NCBI RefSeq assembly: GCF_000175935.2
Contig: NC_014842.1
Coordinates: forward strand, 1-64,000
Reading direction: 5' to 3'
Length of the DNA: 64,000 nucleotides
Source: Pantoea sp. At-9b
Lineage (GTDB): Bacteria; Pseudomonadota; Gammaproteobacteria; Enterobacterales; Enterobacteriaceae
How positions within the stretch are numbered: position 1 is the stretch's first letter; each line of letters opens with the position of its first letter. Below, piece after piece: positions 52,641-60,315 of the stretch. A program made the position numbers and the translations under genes. The notes under the pieces were generated by a model. The model was not told the DNA's origin, did not search any database, and saw nothing but the letters and a program-made list of their open reading frames with translations.

Positions 52641-53358
52641 CTTTTCCGTTATTTACCTTTCCCGTAAGGCCAGTGCGTTGATTAACCTCGCAAAAAAGGA
52701 AGGCGACCTGCTGATGTTCCGTGCATTTGAACGTCTCGGCATTGAGGCACCGGATCATGGTGATGAACTTTTCGCCCCGCAGGAAGCGGCCTTACTGGTG
52801 ACAGAGCTGGCAGAGATGGGCGGAGTAACCACCCCGGCTGTGTATGACATAGTCCGCTCCGTGGAGTCCCTGTCACAGGATCTGAATTCATACCTGTGGC
52901 GCGAAGAATACCCGGAAAACCTGCCGGAGCTGGCGGTGTTTCAGGCCGCATCGGCAGAAAAGAAAGCACAGACTCTTCGGGGTATGAAAACGGCCGCGCA
53001 TGAGTCTGCTGATACACGGGCTGACGTGCCGGAAATACCTGGCCTCAGTCAGGCACTGCGCAACGATCTGGCTTATCTGGCTGCACTCAGCACGAGAGAG
53101 ATGGATGAGGCTGAACGTGAGGAACTGCTGTACGGCACGATACGGAATATGGCGGATCGGGTCTGCGACACGGTAACGGACTGGACCCGCCCGCGTCCGG
53201 TGGTGCCGTTTTCATCGCTGTCAGCCTGGAACCGTGCCGGGCAGCTTGCCCTGAACCTGTTTGGGGAAACCGGTGAAGCCGCGTGGCGGGAGGGCTGTTC
53301 TCACCTGGCGCTGTTACTGATGGCAGGGTATTCCATGTATGTGGCTGATATTGCGTGA
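52582..53358 (+). CDS. hypothetical leading-region protein, 258 aa
   Basis: Starts with 19 residues identical to those of the gene at 55233 (MNTQNVNTAASESTETGVK), which the duplicated leader supplies. The rest is helical, with AALLVTELAEMGGVTTPAVYDIVRSVESLSQDL and a C-terminal part (RPRPVVPFSSLSAWNRAGQLALNLFGETGEAAWREGCSHLALLL) that resembles the next gene. The family is not recognised. Its position in the leading region suggests early expression in recipients. Confidence 0.75.
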   Translation: MNTQNVNTAASESTETGVKDFSVIYLSRKASALINLAKKEGDLLMFRAFERLGIEAPDHGDELFAPQEAALLVTELAEMGGVTTPAVYDIVRSVESLSQDLNSYLWREEYPENLPELAVFQAASAEKKAQTLRGMKTAAHESADTRADVPEIPGLSQALRNDLAYLAALSTREMDEAEREELLYGTIRNMADRVCDTVTDWTRPRPVVPFSSLSAWNRAGQLALNLFGETGEAAWREGCSHLALLLMAGYSMYVADIA

Positions 53359-53399
53359 TTATTTATCCGGCAGTCAGAGTGCCGGGTCGGGAGTTAACC

Positions 53400-53768
53400 A
53401 TGAAGACGCATCACGCAGGCAGGGCAGCTACGTCCCTGCCGGAAAAATTCACGCCACCTGCCGGTCTGTCGCCGGAGCTGGCCGACAGTCTTGCAGAACT
53501 GACCGCACTGCGCACGCAGAATCTGAGCGACAGCGAACAGCATGCGCGGCTCTGGTCCGTGCTGAGCAACCTGGCGCAGGTGGTTGCCGAAACCGCAACC
53601 GGCGACGTGCTGCCGCTGGCCTCATTCCGGGCCTGGATACTGGCGAGTCATATCGTGCACGAGCGTTTCGGCCTGGCGGGAGAGGTGGCGTGGGGGCGGG
53701 CCAGCGGCTGGCTGGCCGGACGTCTCAGTGAAATCAGTGCCGGAGCATCCGGCGGACCACAGGCGTAA
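53400..53768 (+). CDS. hypothetical protein, paralogue of the preceding gene's C-terminal half
   Basis: The protein is 122 residues from ATG 53400. SLAELTALRTQNLSDSEQHARLWSVLSNLAQVVAETATGDVLPLASFRAWILASHIVHERFGLAGEVAWGRASGWLAGRL aligns with the end of the 258-residue protein (AALSTREMDEAEREELLYGTIRNMADRV, then VVPFSSLSAWNRAGQLALNLFGETGEAAWREG). The two look like a tandem duplication with divergence. Function unknown. Confidence 0.72.
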   Translation: MKTHHAGRAATSLPEKFTPPAGLSPELADSLAELTALRTQNLSDSEQHARLWSVLSNLAQVVAETATGDVLPLASFRAWILASHIVHERFGLAGEVAWGRASGWLAGRLSEISAGASGGPQA

Positions 53769-53772
53769 AAAA

Positions 53773-53793
53773 AGCAGGCATCCTGCCTGCTTC
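53773..53793 (+). terminator. hairpin after the paralogue pair
   Basis: AGCAGGCA and TGCCTGCT pair around a three-base loop, followed by TCTTAA. The T-run is short, so termination would be weak. Confidence 0.4.
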
Positions 53794-53857
53794 TTAAACG
53801 GCGGGAACTCCCCCCCGGGAAAACCCGCCACGTCAAAAAACTGTACTGGAGAGTTAT

Positions 53858-54007
53858 ATGAATTCTGACCCGCAAATCCTGTCACAGGCAGAGGCGTTTG
53901 TAAATGCCCTGAGAAACGGACGCAGGGCCACCATGCGGCCCATGCCATTCCGGCAGTGGCCGCAGTTTATGCAGGCTGTACACACAATGATGGAGGCAAA
54001 AGCATGA
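53858..54007 (+). CDS. 49-codon small protein coupled to the next gene
   Basis: The frame reads MNSDPQILSQAEAFVNALRN to MMEAKA, starts behind TGGAGAGTTAT and stops in an ATGA overlap with the gene at 54004. The coupling and sound composition support a real small protein of unknown function. Confidence 0.6.
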   Translation: MNSDPQILSQAEAFVNALRNGRRATMRPMPFRQWPQFMQAVHTMMEAKA

Positions 54008-54573
54008 GTACGGGAACCCTTCAGAATGCGGCATCAGCGCTGACGCCGGTCACCCAGGCCGATATCGTCCGCGTGATGGGTGCATACTGTTTTATCCGTC
54101 TTGATAACGGCGATGAGGCATTTTTCCACAACGGGCACTGGCTGGACGGCGCAGACGCCGCCAGCGGCGAACCCTCCGTGCTCGGCCTTGCACAGCGTGC
54201 GGCGCGGGCAGGGGAAAAATTCCTGCGCTGCATGGAGCTGCCGGTGCCGGATTCGGCAGAGTGGTGCTGGAGCGACGTCGCGGAGCAGCTGGCGCGCAGC
54301 GCCGTCACGCTGAGCGTGCGCATGGAGCTTATCGTCACGGGCTGCGAAACGCGGCAGGGGAGGGGCGTGCACTTCTGTAACGACCCGCTGCTGAGCGGTA
54401 TCAACAGCAATCTGTGGTTTCCGGTGCGCCCGGATGAGGACTGGTTTGCGGGCATTGAACGGATTCTGGTGATGAACGGCGTAGCGGAGAACGTAGTCAG
54501 CCTGACGCCGTTGCGGGACAGCCCGACCTGTACCGACTGGAAAGTTATCTGTAACCGGAAAATCATTGCCTGA
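54004..54573 (+). CDS. hypothetical leading-region protein, 189 aa
   Basis: The protein is 189 residues from ATG 54004, which overlaps the preceding stop. It opens with a segment of the type TPVTQADIVRVMGAYCFIRLDNGDEAFFHNGHW, beta-rich, then helices and a C-terminal CNDPLLSGINSNLWFPVRPDEDWFAGIERILVMNGVAENVV. Not recognised. No signal peptide. Confidence 0.68.
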   Translation: MSTGTLQNAASALTPVTQADIVRVMGAYCFIRLDNGDEAFFHNGHWLDGADAASGEPSVLGLAQRAARAGEKFLRCMELPVPDSAEWCWSDVAEQLARSAVTLSVRMELIVTGCETRQGRGVHFCNDPLLSGINSNLWFPVRPDEDWFAGIERILVMNGVAENVVSLTPLRDSPTCTDWKVICNRKIIA

Positions 54574-54663
54574 TACGAAAAAGGGCAGGGGGGTGCCCCT
54601 GCCCGGTTTCGTCACCAGTCAGGTAAAACCGGCAACATTACCTGAACCTCGGAGAAGCCGTCC

Positions 54664-54885
54664 ATGTCTTCATCAGTAACTGTAGCAGCTGCCTGTTATC
54701 CTGCTTATCACGAACTCTTTTTTGCGGACCTGGTCACCCTGGCCGGGGAAGAGGGCGGGATGCTGCCCTTCGATGCTGATAACGCAGACCGCGTCAGCGC
54801 CGACGCTGCGGCGCTGGTTGCCTTTGCAGAACGGACCGGTCCGGACCACGCGGGGCGTGTTCCGGGCCTCCCGGCCAGGGTCTGA
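54664..54885 (+). CDS. short hypothetical protein, 73 aa
   Basis: A 73-residue frame (MSSSVTVAAACYPAYHELFFADLVTLAGEEGG...) ends just before leader repeat B begins. It may be a short gene or one truncated by the duplication that brought the repeat. No family recognised. Confidence 0.45.
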   Translation: MSSSVTVAAACYPAYHELFFADLVTLAGEEGGMLPFDADNADRVSADAAALVAFAERTGPDHAGRVPGLPARV

Positions 54886-54899
54886 TGGCGAAGGTCGGG

Positions 54900-55290
54900 G
54901 GCTGCAACCGGCTGTCGCCGGTGCGTTCACCGGGCGCGCTGCGCCCTGTAATGCCGCCACGCCGTTCCGTCGTGTCGGGTGTGTTCCTGCTCATCTCCCG
55001 ATCGTGCAGCCTGTTCCGGTGTGCTCCCCGCGGAGGGCTGTTCGTAGCACCGTTCTCCGTCTGCCCTGAAGGGTACGCTTCGCCGTTCCTCGCCCGTTCG
55101 CACTCGCTCTGCTCGCTTGCGCTGCGGCCTCCGGTGACGCCCTTCGTGCATCCCTCGCCCGTCGCTACTCTGCCCTTCGCCGCGAGGAACTCACCGAAAC
55201 AGGGTTAAAGCAACCGATAAGAGGAAACCAGCATGAACACACAGAACGTCAACACCGCCGCTTCAGAATCTACCGAAACAGGCGTGAAGA
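54900..55290 (+). repeat. leader repeat B, copy 2, including the first codons of the next gene
   Basis: Second copy of 52247-52640. It is slightly rearranged in the middle (CTGTTCGTAGCACCGTTCTC versus a longer version) but nearly identical over the last 100 bases, up to codon 19 of the following gene. Confidence 0.88.
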
Positions 55291-55544
55291 GACAGGAAAA
55301 CCGCGACCTGAGTCCGGCTCAGTTTGCGGACCTTTACCTCTGGATCCGTGCAAACGGTGAGTTTACCGGTGTGGCGGGCATGCACTGGGCCGTACTGGCC
55401 GGACTGACGCTCATTGAGGAGCCCACCCCGGAGCCGGAAGCCCTGAAAATTTACGTCCACAAAGGGTATCCCGTGGCCGTCCAGGAATATGACACCGGAT
55501 TTGTGGTCGTCCGGGCGTATTACGCCGCCGCTGCCGGGCAATGA
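55233..55544 (+). CDS. hypothetical leading-region protein, 103 aa
   Basis: Shares its ribosome-binding site and first 19 residues with the gene at 52582, then differs: RDLSPAQFADLYLWIRANGEFTGVAGMHWAVLAGLTLIEEPTPEPEALKIYVHKGYPVAVQEYDTGFVVVRAYYAA. Family unknown. It may be expressed under the same signals as the 258-residue protein. Confidence 0.7.
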   Translation: MNTQNVNTAASESTETGVKRQENRDLSPAQFADLYLWIRANGEFTGVAGMHWAVLAGLTLIEEPTPEPEALKIYVHKGYPVAVQEYDTGFVVVRAYYAAAAGQ

Positions 55545-55600
55545 TCCCGGCCGGAAAACACGTCGATTTCACCGTCTTTCTCAATATAAGGAATTTTATT

Positions 55601-56422
55601 ATGGTCCGTTTTGCCACCCGCTACGCCGCCCCCACGTCTGTCCGTAAAAATAATCCACTGACCAATGATGAGCTGATGCGCGTCGTGCCGAGCGCCTTTT
55701 CCGCTGAAAAACACGACTCCCGATCTGACCGGTATACGTATATTCCAACCATCACCCTGCTGGATAAACTGCGCGACGAAGGTTTCCAGCCTTATTACGC
55801 CAGTCAGTTACGCGTGCGCGACCCGGAGCGCCGTGACTTTACCAGACACATGATCCGCCTGCGCCGGGGAAATAATCTGTCCGGTGAAGAAGTTCCTGAA
55901 ATTGTTTTACTGAACAGCCATGACGGATCGAGCGGTTATAAAATGATCCCCGGTATTTTCCGCTAGGTGTGTACCAACGGACTGGTGTGCTGGAAATCAT
56001 TTGGTGAAATCAGCGTGCCGCATAAAGGAGATATTGTGTCGCAGGTGATTGAGGGGGCTTATGAGGTGCTCGGGGTGTTCGATAAGGTTGAAAATAACAT
56101 CGACATGATGAAAGCCATTCAGGTAAACAGCGAAGAACGCCGCCTGCTGGGACAACTGGCGCTGGAGTATAAATATGAGGGAAAGGAGCCGCCTGTATCG
56201 GCAGAACGAATTATTCAGCCGCGCGCCTGGTATGACAAAGGCACCGATTTGTGGACCGCGTTTAATATTGTCCAGGAGAATCTTATCAAGGGCGGCGTCC
56301 CCGGCAGAACGGCGAAAGGAAAAAGAACTACGACCCGGCCGGTAACGGGAATTGATGGCGATATAAAACTTAATCAGGCGCTGTGGAAAATGGCGGAGGA
56401 GTTCGCAAAACTCAAAGCATAG
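55601..56422 (+). pseudogene. DUF932-family gene with an in-frame amber codon
   Basis: The frame from ATG 55601 (AAGGAATTTTATT upstream) runs to 56422 but is interrupted by TAG at 55964-55966. Before it the sequence reads SSGYKMIPGIFR and after it VCTNGLVCWKSFGEISVPHKG, the continuous DUF932 motif (G-FR-VC-NGLV), so only one codon is affected. The full product would be 273 residues. DUF932 proteins are common on conjugative plasmids, function unknown. Either a nonsense mutation, a sequencing error or suppression. Confidence 0.87.
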
Positions 56423-56444
56423 CGATTAACCCCGGTGTGCTGGG

Positions 56445-56978
56445 TTATTTTATGGGGGTGTCAACGTCTGCGCTGATAAAGGTTTCCGGCGCAGGCGTTT
56501 TTTTATTCTTCTGTGTCATGGCAACATAAACCTCATCGCGGGCGATCAGCACGCGATAGATACTTTTAATTATTGCTGCATACTCCCGACGCTGTTTTAT
56601 CAGCTTCGGGCTGGGTCCGGTATTATACATTCCGACGCTGTCCCAGTTTCTGCCGTACTGTCTGAAGTTGCGCGCCTCGATCCATGCGCCGGTATAAATG
56701 CAGATGCACGGATCTTTCAGCAGCCTTTCCCGCGTAATATCAAACTTTTTCAGCTGACTGAAATGAGAACTGTTGATCTGCATGTTGCAGACGTCATGCG
56801 TTCCCCCGCTACTTTTGGTATTCAGCGCATTATTACGCATGCGTGATTCCTGAATGGAGTGTGCCATCAGCAGGCGCGGATCAATACCGAAATCCTTTCC
56901 GGCTTTCGTGAAGCACATTTCCGGTTCGGCCTGCACGCTGAATACAGCGGCGAGCCCGAGAACAGCAAACCATTTCAT
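56445..56978 (-). CDS. lytic transglycosylase of the transfer region (orf169/P19 type)
   Basis: The protein is 177 residues with a signal peptide (MKWFAVLGLAAVFSVQA). The SLT domain carries the catalytic Glu in MAHSIQESRMRNNALNTKSSGG and the CNMQINSSHF motif, and WDSVGMYNTGPS is the typical third motif. It opens peptidoglycan locally for the conjugation apparatus. In F-like plasmids the gene sits next to oriT on the leading side and is transcribed away from it, as here. Confidence 0.92.
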   Translation of the reverse strand: MKWFAVLGLAAVFSVQAEPEMCFTKAGKDFGIDPRLLMAHSIQESRMRNNALNTKSSGGTHDVCNMQINSSHFSQLKKFDITRERLLKDPCICIYTGAWIEARNFRQYGRNWDSVGMYNTGPSPKLIKQRREYAAIIKSIYRVLIARDEVYVAMTQKNKKTPAPETFISADVDTPIK

Positions 56979-57169
56979 TCTGATAATCTCACGTGCATGC
57001 GCATAATGCGCCAGGCGGGTTCGTGTGAAAAATACGCGTTCAGATCATCGCTGGCAAGATAATTCGTTACAGACGCGCACGCGGCGCTTGAGGCAGTCTG
57101 ATGAAGACCATCCCGGATATAAAGAATTCATGAGGATGGCGTTATTTAACAAGCCGCTCTCCGGGGGCT

Positions 57170-57215
57170 ATCTTTCATCACACCCCACGCAAGATTTTAT
57201 CTTGCGGTTTTTTGT
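57170..57215. other. oriT: oriT core (nic region), R1/R100-like
   Basis: TCATCACACCCCACGCAAGA closely follows the nic-proximal CACCACACCCCACGCAA of R1-type oriTs. An inverted repeat (CGCAAGA at 57188 and TCTTGCG at 57200) follows in the place of the R1 GCAAAAAC/GTTTTTGC repeat. It lies between the lytic transglycosylase gene and traM, as expected. The exact nick is not determined. Confidence 0.78.
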
Positions 57216-57273
57216 TTTTAAAACATGACGTTACTGGTGATATTTTACTGCATCCGGCCTGTATGCGCGAAAT

Positions 57274-57412
57274 AGTGTGTTAATTAACACACTTTGCAGT
57301 GCCGGATTAGATGATATGACAGTGCCGGATTGTGTGTTAATGCAGTGCCGGATTGTGTGCTGATACAGTGCCGGATGGTGTGTTAATCAGGCACTGCAAA
57401 CGGCACTGCAGG
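57274..57412. repeat. degenerate iterons between oriT and the 33-bp array
   Basis: GTGTGTTAATTAACACAC is a palindrome at the left end. Three or four units of CAGTGCCGGATtgtgtgTTAAT follow at irregular spacing (about 57293-57395). They share the CAGTGCCGGATT core with the array to the right. They are probably binding sites of TraM or an accessory protein. Confidence 0.7.
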
Positions 57413-57472
57413 GTGTGTTAATTGTAGCTATTGTTTTAAATCAATATTTTATTTTGATAGAGATCACATGTA

Positions 57473-57694
57473 GTGCCGGATTAACACACATGAAAACCGG
57501 GCACAGTGCCGGATTAACACACACAAAAACCGGGCACAGTGCCGGATTAACACACATAAAAACCGGGCACAGTGCCGGATTAACACACATAAAAACCGGG
57601 CACTGTGCCGGATTAACACACATAAAAACCGGGCACTGTGCCGGATTAACACACCTGATAAAATTAATGCACGGTGCCGGATTGACACACAGTG
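57473..57694. repeat. 33-bp direct repeat array upstream of traM
   Basis: Five near-identical units start at 57473, 57506, 57539, 57572 and 57605 (GTGCCGGATTAACACACA plus AAAACCGGGCAC), and partial units start at 57638 and 57674. The 33-bp period is three helical turns, so bound protein would stack on one face. Position and length fit TraM-binding (sbm) sites. There are no unique spacers, so this is not a CRISPR. Confidence 0.85.
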
Positions 57695-57828
57695 AAATCC
57701 GTAAGAATAATAAAAAAAGGAACTGTAAGGGTTCATCCCGTCCCGGTGGCAGACCCGGAGTTAAAAAACAAAAATATACAACACACAGCGGACAGGAAAT
57801 ACCCCGTTCGTGCAGTAAGGAAAATGGT

Positions 57829-58221
57829 ATGGCCAGAAGAAATATCTACTTCAAAGAAAAAACCGAGAGGGAAGTGCAGGAGCTGGTACAGATTGAGATT
57901 CAGAACGGGGCCACGCACGGTGACGTGAACTTTTCCTCCGTGGTGAATGAACTGGTCGGCATCGGTCTGATGGTGAAGAAACACCAGGGTGAGGGGAATA
58001 AATTCGACATGGAGGGATTTAACCGGGATTTAATCCGCAGGGTCTCCGGCAGTCGTGAAGGCATCAGCATCATGATGGCGATGCTCTCCGAAATGTATCT
58101 GCGGATCCGGGGTGAAGACGTGGACAACGGGCTGGAAGAGATTATTGACCGTAACCTTTCGTCCATGTCCGCCGCTGAAGATAAAGCGGAGAGTAAACAC
58201 TTTCTTCTGGAAGACAATTAA
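57829..58221 (+). CDS. traM: TraM, relaxosome DNA-binding protein
   Basis: The protein is 130 residues from ATG 57829 behind AAGGA. The N-terminal ribbon-helix-helix (ARRNIYFKEKTEREVQELVQIEIQNGATHGDVNFSSVVNELVGIGLMV) has the F TraM layout, including GA--GDVNFS-----L-ELGL. The C-terminal helices (FNRDLIRRVSGSREGISIMMAMLSEMYLRI) form the tetramer part that contacts TraD. It links oriT to the coupling protein and represses its own promoter. The long upstream frame through the repeats is not coding. Confidence 0.9.
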   Translation: MARRNIYFKEKTEREVQELVQIEIQNGATHGDVNFSSVVNELVGIGLMVKKHQGEGNKFDMEGFNRDLIRRVSGSREGISIMMAMLSEMYLRIRGEDVDNGLEEIIDRNLSSMSAAEDKAESKHFLLEDN

Positions 58222-58277
58222 TCACCCTGGTTTTTCTGTATCCGGTCTGAAGCTGGTCACGAATTTTAATTAAATAA

Positions 58278-58300
58278 CCGCCGGAGAAGTCGGCGGTTTT
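58278..58300 (+). terminator. traM terminator
   Basis: CCGCCG and CGGCGG form a stem followed by TTTT, 57 bases after the traM stop. The 400 bases beyond it hold no gene; in particular no traJ. Confidence 0.7.
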
Positions 58301-58691
58301 CTCACCCAGTAAAACTCATCATGTTTTCTGTCCTGTATCACTGAACAGGTAAGCCCCCTCCGCGACAAACACAACTGTATGTTATGATTTTCGGCAGAAA
58401 GACTGCGTCAGGTTTTTATTTTTCTCTCCGGCATGCAGGCAAGGTGTGACGGAACATTCTGTGCCGGCGTTATCTGATGCCATCGTGGTGTTAATGATTT
58501 ATTCCGGCAGGAATGAGAAATGTTTTTACTGAACCCTGACTGTGTCCGGTATATTGCGGTTGCTGCAGGAGGGATCATCCAGGCAGTCCTGCCGGTCTGA
58601 CTCCGGCGCAGATTTATGCTTCCTGTCCGGGATTAAAAATTACGGGGTCGGCCAGGCTTATCCTTTTTTACGGAGATTTCCTGAAAGAGAT

Positions 58692-58716
58692 AAAAAAGCC
58701 GGGCATCCTGCCCGGC
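58692..58716 (-). terminator. terminator of the divergent RHH regulator
   Basis: On the minus strand, GCCGGGC-aggat-GCCCGGC is followed by six T residues, 13 bases after the stop codon of the regulator. Confidence 0.8.
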
Positions 58717-58728
58717 CTGAAGACTGCC

Positions 58729-59349
58729 TTACTGCTTTTCTTTTTTTTCTTCCCCGGTGTTATTCGTCAGCGGGTTTTCCGCCACCGCCACTTTTTCCGC
58801 AATAAATTCGTCAAAGAGAATGGCCAGTTCACGCAGGCGCCTGACTTCTTCGTTCTCCGGCAGCTGCTGCTCCGTGAAATAATTCAGGGAATCCAGCAGG
58901 CGCTCCATAATTTCCTGATTCACGCTGCGCTGATTAAATCGCGCACTGATTTCCATATCGCGGCGTAAATTAAGGGGAAAGCTGCTGCTGAACGCCCGGT
59001 TCTTTCCCGGCACGAACGTTTTCCTGTCCGCCCCGTTATTTTCCTGTACCGCATACTCCCGGCGGATAATATCCAGCCGTGACTGGAGGAACTCATCAAA
59101 TAATCTTGCCAGCGCAACCATCCGCTGACCCTCATCGGTTTTAATCACCGGCCGGCGCGGCGTGAACCGCAGGGAACTTACCAGGCGACTGATGACTTCA
59201 TCATTCGTCGTATACCCTCTGACGCGGGCGGCGACCCGCAGCTCCATCAGCAGGTTCTCCGGCAGCCACAGCTTGCGGTACTGCATTTCTCCCTGTGCGT
59301 ACTTGCGGGGACGTCCGCGTCCGTCTCCCAGCTTCTCTTTGACCTTCAT
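58729..59349 (-). CDS. double ribbon-helix-helix regulator, TraY-like, divergent from traA
   Basis: The 206-residue protein has two Arc-type ribbon-helix-helix units, near residues 23-60 (YRKLWLPENLLMELRVAARVRGYTTNDEVISRLVSSL) and 118-153 (FSSSFPLNLRRDMEISARFNQRSVNQEIMERLLDSL). Each is followed by a similar RLFDEFLQSRL or ILFDEFIAEKV helix, so it is an internal duplication. F TraY is also a tandem RHH protein, but shorter (131) and in the same direction as traA. Here the gene is divergent and no TraJ is present, so it may control the transfer promoter and bind oriT. The family fold is confident, the TraY role inferred. Confidence 0.78.
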   Translation of the reverse strand: MKVKEKLGDGRGRPRKYAQGEMQYRKLWLPENLLMELRVAARVRGYTTNDEVISRLVSSLRFTPRRPVIKTDEGQRMVALARLFDEFLQSRLDIIRREYAVQENNGADRKTFVPGKNRAFSSSFPLNLRRDMEISARFNQRSVNQEIMERLLDSLNYFTEQQLPENEEVRRLRELAILFDEFIAEKVAVAENPLTNNTGEEKKEKQ

Positions 59350-59451
59350 GTTGTTATGACCCCCTTACGAGGCGTGCCCTGAGTAAGCGGAAAGCCTACG
59401 CGCCTGCCGTCCGGGAATAATCCTAAAAATCTTAAAGTGAAGGGTTAAAAG

Positions 59452-59467
59452 TGTGACATACGTCACA
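59452..59467. promoter_or_regulatory. CRP site in the transfer-operon promoter
   Basis: TGTGACATACGTCACA is a perfect TGTGA-N6-TCACA CRP palindrome, 94 bases before the traA start. Downstream, TTACGT occurs at least three times (ACTTACGTCGCGTTACGTCTGTTTACG), possible regulator sites. The divergent RHH gene starts about 100 bases away, so both promoters could be cAMP-dependent. Confidence 0.78.
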
Positions 59468-59560
59468 GATTTTTTTTTTTTGAGTAAATGTACACTTACG
59501 TCGCGTTACGTCTGTTTACGCGCAATGACATTTCCTTAACTCAAACTGAGGGTTTTTTAC

Positions 59561-59953
59561 ATGAAAGTTGTCACAGGCAAACCCGCGCTGGCGGAGGGGG
59601 CTGCGGAAGCCTGCCCGGCGTTCCGGACCGCAGCACCATCCGGTTTTATCGGCACGCTTTACCGCAGCTTTAGTCTTCTCTGGCGTCACCGCGTTAACGT
59701 GCTGCTGATTGCTCTGGCGGTGCTGTTCTTCGCGCTCCCGCATCTGGTGCGCGCCGAAGACCTGCTCTCCAGCCAGAAACAGGACGCGAAGGATACGTTC
59801 GGCCACGGCAGCACCATCGAGTGGGGGCTGTACATTGCCGAGGTCATCATCTCCATCGGCGCCTACATCAAAACCCGCAACCCGATGCTGTTCGTGGGCG
59901 GCCTCGGCTTCCTCATCGTCGTCACCCGCGTTCTCTTCAGCCTCGCCGGTTAA
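59561..59953 (+). CDS. traA: TraA, F-type pilin precursor
   Basis: The protein is 130 residues. A long leader (about 65 residues) with a hydrophobic segment (VNVLLIALAVLFFALPHLVRA) is followed by the signal peptidase site, leaving a mature pilin of about 65 residues: EDLLSSQKQDAKDTFGHGSTIEWGLYIAEVIISIGAYIKTRNPMLFVGGLGFLIVVTRVLFSL. Two membrane helices joined by a short basic loop are the pilin plan. It is the first gene of the transfer operon behind the CRP site. Confidence 0.92.
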   Translation: MKVVTGKPALAEGAAEACPAFRTAAPSGFIGTLYRSFSLLWRHRVNVLLIALAVLFFALPHLVRAEDLLSSQKQDAKDTFGHGSTIEWGLYIAEVIISIGAYIKTRNPMLFVGGLGFLIVVTRVLFSLAG

Positions 59954-59961
59954 TCCCCGTC

Positions 59962-60264
59962 ATGGACAGGGAATCGCTTCAGTACCAGTTCCCGGAAACC
60001 CTCAATCAGCAGAAACGCCTGCTCGGACTCCCGCCAGAGGAGGCCGGCGTCATCGTTGCGTGCGCCGGTATCGGCCTGCTCTGCGACATGTTCATCGTGA
60101 TGCTGGTTGTGGCCGGCGCGTTGTGGCTGTTAATCCGCCATCTGAAGAAGGGGCAGGGCACCTGGTGGCTCCTGAACCTCCTTTACTGGTATCTGCCGAC
60201 CGCGCTGCTCCGGCTGCAGTTCAGGCGGGTGCCCGACTCGGGCAACCGGCACTGGATGCAGTAA
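59962..60264 (+). CDS. traL: TraL, pilus assembly membrane protein
   Basis: The protein is 100 residues from ATG 59962, eight bases after traA. Its sequence SLQYQFPETLNQQKRLLGLPPEEAGVIVACAGIGLLCDMF...LLNLLYWYLPTALLRLQFRRVPDSGNRHWMQ has the TraL layout: a P-E-T-L-N-x-x-x-R-x-LG-LP motif and two membrane segments, ending in a P-x-S-x-x-R-x-W motif. A component of the transfer apparatus in the inner membrane. Confidence 0.92.
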   Translation: MDRESLQYQFPETLNQQKRLLGLPPEEAGVIVACAGIGLLCDMFIVMLVVAGALWLLIRHLKKGQGTWWLLNLLYWYLPTALLRLQFRRVPDSGNRHWMQ

Positions 60265-60315
60265 CCCGTGCGCCACCTGCGGGTGGCGCGTATTACAGAC
60301 AGAAGGAAAACCGAT

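Noticed and set aside
57473..57694. Possible CRISPR array
   Set aside because: Units are contiguous with no variable spacers, and they sit at oriT, so they are protein-binding iterons.
57415..57828. Repetitive open frame (AGLTHIKTGH units) in front of traM
   Set aside because: It is a translation of the 33-bp DNA repeats; the repeat period is a multiple of three. traM has its own ribosome-binding site at 57829.
58542..58805. Possible traJ in the gap after traM
   Set aside because: The frame is Pro/Arg-rich, overlaps the end of the RHH gene on the other strand and the terminator, and shows no TraJ features.
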